A stretch of DNA of 64,000 nt from Undibacterium pigrum. GTDB taxonomy: Bacteria > Pseudomonadota > Gammaproteobacteria > Burkholderiales > Burkholderiaceae_D. Below the pieces are notes generated by a model. That model was not told where the DNA came from. It made no database searches and saw only the letters and a program-made list of their open reading frames with translations. The translations under genes were made by a program, and so were the position numbers. Below are positions 62,552-64,000 of this stretch, piece after piece; position 1 is the stretch's first letter, and every line of letters starts with the position of its first letter. The DNA is taken from contig NZ_QJKB01000006.1 in the NCBI RefSeq assembly GCF_003201815.1, forward strand, positions 278,125-342,124. Direction: 5' to 3'.

Positions 62552-64000
62552 TTACCCAGCCATAAACCTCGCCAAATACTCCGGCGAATTCATGAATTGC
62601 CCAATGAGCGTGACGATATCCGTGCCAGATTGCGCCAGCAAGGCATCAAAGGTCGCCTGATCAGGGGCATGACCCAGCAAGCCCACATAATCCAGCGTCA
62701 ACGACACTTTGGCTTGTGAATTGGCCTTGAACTCGGTCGACTCCGTAAAGCCTGCCAGCATGTCGCCACGGCTCAAGCCATTGCCCAGTTGTCCCAGCCA
62801 ATAGGCTTTGCCTGCTGCATCCGAAGGACGGTGCAAGACGTTTTGATAGACACGGTCCACAAAGGCGGTATTGTCCAGCGCCCCATAGGTTTTCTGGAAT
62901 TCTGCACTGGCCACAAAGGACGAGCTGATCTTGGACAGGTTCATGCCATCTTTCTGTGCCTGCATCCAGTAAGCCAGGCCCTCACGGTCAGGCAAGCGAT
63001 CAAAGGCACCGAAGTAAAGACGTGTGATACCGCCTATGCCAGTCTGGAATTCAACTGACTCCATGAAGGATGCAGCCATCTGGGCGCGACTCATCTTGCC
63101 GGTTTCTATCTGCCCCTGCCAGTATTGCAGCCCGGCCGTATCTGCCTCGCGGAACAGGAAGTCACGGTATAACTGCATCACAAACAAGTCAGAGCGATGG
63201 AAGACATCATTGTCTTTCAGATCCAGTTTGGTACCCACCCTGGCTTCGACTGCATCCGGGATACCATCACCATCCTTGTCGCCAGGCAAAGAGCTACTTG
63301 GGTTAGTCGGCACCGTGGTTTTAAAGCCCAGGCCACCTTTGAGCAGGATTTTGCCATCCGCCTTGCCATCACTGTCATACAAGCCGCCATCGGCAATCTT
63401 GAAATCAACCTTCAGCTTGCCATTCACATTGGCAATGCTGCTGGCAATATTCACCCATTCACCAGCCTTGTTCTGTACCCAGTAGCCATTCACCGGTGTC
63501 AATGCATCGGTGTACATCGTCATGGTGGTTTCCTGACCAGCGGCCAGGCCTTCCAGTTGTGCCGTGATCATGCCGTAAGGCATGCTCAATTCTGCCGGCA
63601 AATTCGTCAGCGCAGGCATGGTCAGGGTCTGGGTTTGTGCCAGGAAATTACTATTGGTCAGCGTTACATAATGGTTATTCGCTGATGTATTGCTGTTCCA
63701 GGTCAGGGATGTCACATTTTTCTGCGACTGATCTGGTATGCCGTCACCATTGCCATCGCCATTACCGGCGCTGTTCAGGTTAGGGACTTCCGATTCCATC
63801 TGCTGAGTAATGCCATCACCATCAGCATCGCTATTGGGCGTGTTGGGATTGTCAACACCAGCATTGATGCTGAAAGCCTGAGACAGTGTCGGCCCGCCAT
63901 TACCTGCCAGATCCGCTACCCTGACCTTCAGGGTGTTGTTACCACTCAGAATCTGATTAGGCAGGTTCCAATTCGTGCTGCCAATCGCCGTCACGGTATT
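62552..64000 (-). CDS. DUF4214 surface protein, C-terminal part (N-terminus beyond window)
   Basis: At least 482 codons open to the window edge; the real start lies beyond 64000, and the GTG at 63994 is not likely a start. The visible part has an Ig/cadherin-like fragment, two calcium-binding thrombospondin-3-type runs (DADGDGITQQ, GDKDGDGIPDAVEAR), a beta domain (about 105-215), and a C-terminal array of DUF4214 repeats (LFVMQLYRDFLFREADTAGL, FVDRVYQNVLHRPSDAAG). Such proteins are often secreted by type I systems or bound to S-layers. No secretion genes are in the window. Confidence 0.85.
   Translation of the reverse strand, partial: NTVTAIGSTNWNLPNQILSGNNTLKVRVADLAGNGGPTLSQAFSINAGVDNPNTPNSDADGDGITQQMESEVPNLNSAGNGDGNGDGIPDQSQKNVTSLTWNSNTSANNHYVTLTNSNFLAQTQTLTMPALTNLPAELSMPYGMITAQLEGLAAGQETTMTMYTDALTPVNGYWVQNKAGEWVNIASSIANVNGKLKVDFKIADGGLYDSDGKADGKILLKGGLGFKTTVPTNPSSSLPGDKDGDGIPDAVEARVGTKLDLKDNDVFHRSDLFVMQLYRDFLFREADTAGLQYWQGQIETGKMSRAQMAASFMESVEFQTGIGGITRLYFGAFDRLPDREGLAYWMQAQKDGMNLSKISSSFVASAEFQKTYGALDNTAFVDRVYQNVLHRPSDAAGKAYWLGQLGNGLSRGDMLAGFTESTEFKANSQAKVSLTLDYVGLLGHAPDQATFDALLAQSGTDIVTLIGQFMNSPEYLARFMAG

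Overview
The window looks like chromosomal DNA of a mid-GC betaproteobacterium, most likely Burkholderiales (an Oxalobacteraceae/Undibacterium-like genome is my guess). The reasons are the gene families (SCPU-type pili, UbiX beside Grx4, an AcoR/aldehyde dehydrogenase/DUF779 block, a COG3014-YcfL-LpoB lipoprotein cluster, a CpxRA-like pair), the Gram-negative envelope proteins, and the sigma-54 promoters. No rRNA, tRNA, phage gene, transposase or CRISPR array was seen.

Layout. 1-1281: 3' part of a REC-PAS-histidine kinase gene (minus). 1607-6343: archaic chaperone-usher (Csu/SCPU-type) pilus locus. 6704-14721: seven tightly overlapping genes encoding a MoxR-like AAA+ ATPase, an unknown protein, a HEXXH metallopeptidase-vWA protein, a small helical protein, a PaaK-like adenylate-forming enzyme, PnuC and NadR. 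This is my best candidate for an undescribed system. 14894-19201: DPP-IV-like peptidase, DoxX-GST operon and divergent LysR regulator. 19258-22356: phytase-like lipoprotein divergent from an exported CYTH-like protein. 22357-23856: two MITE-like elements around ubiX-grxD. 23894-27977: AcoR-like sigma-54 activator, DUF779 protein and acetaldehyde-type dehydrogenase with a good -24/-12 promoter. 28260-35038: tex, a HAF-repeat protein, an exported YwqK-like protein, a membrane protein and a lipoprotein hydrolase. 35263-38780: four-gene LpoB-type envelope cluster. 38873-44749: PhoD, a TonB-like protein, a NarL-type response regulator and kinase, and a small zinc-ribbon membrane protein. 44887-46895: ABC-F ATPase preceded by a 28-codon leader peptide with attenuator-like complementarity. 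46947-49981: intradiol-dioxygenase-like lipoprotein divergent from a CpxR/CpxA-like pair with a GTAAA-N5-GTAAA box. 49978-57509: six-gene operon (MacA-like adaptor, ABC ATPase, two MacB/FtsX permeases, NtrC-type regulator, short-loop kinase) behind a sigma-54 promoter and four 12-bp repeats. 57530-62078: M48 membrane peptidase and a second ABC exporter. 62313-64000: small Lys-rich protein and a partial DUF4214 surface protein.

How the genes work together. Much of the window is envelope biology under signal-transduction control: pili, lipoproteins, exporters and peptidases controlled by two-component and sigma-54 systems. The ABC-exporter/kinase/regulator operon appears self-contained and autoregulated. 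The aldehyde block is a typical enhancer-binding-protein circuit. The MoxR-vWA operon is different: it appears cytoplasmic, and joins a chaperone-like ATPase and metallopeptidase-like module to acyl-adenylation and NAD salvage.
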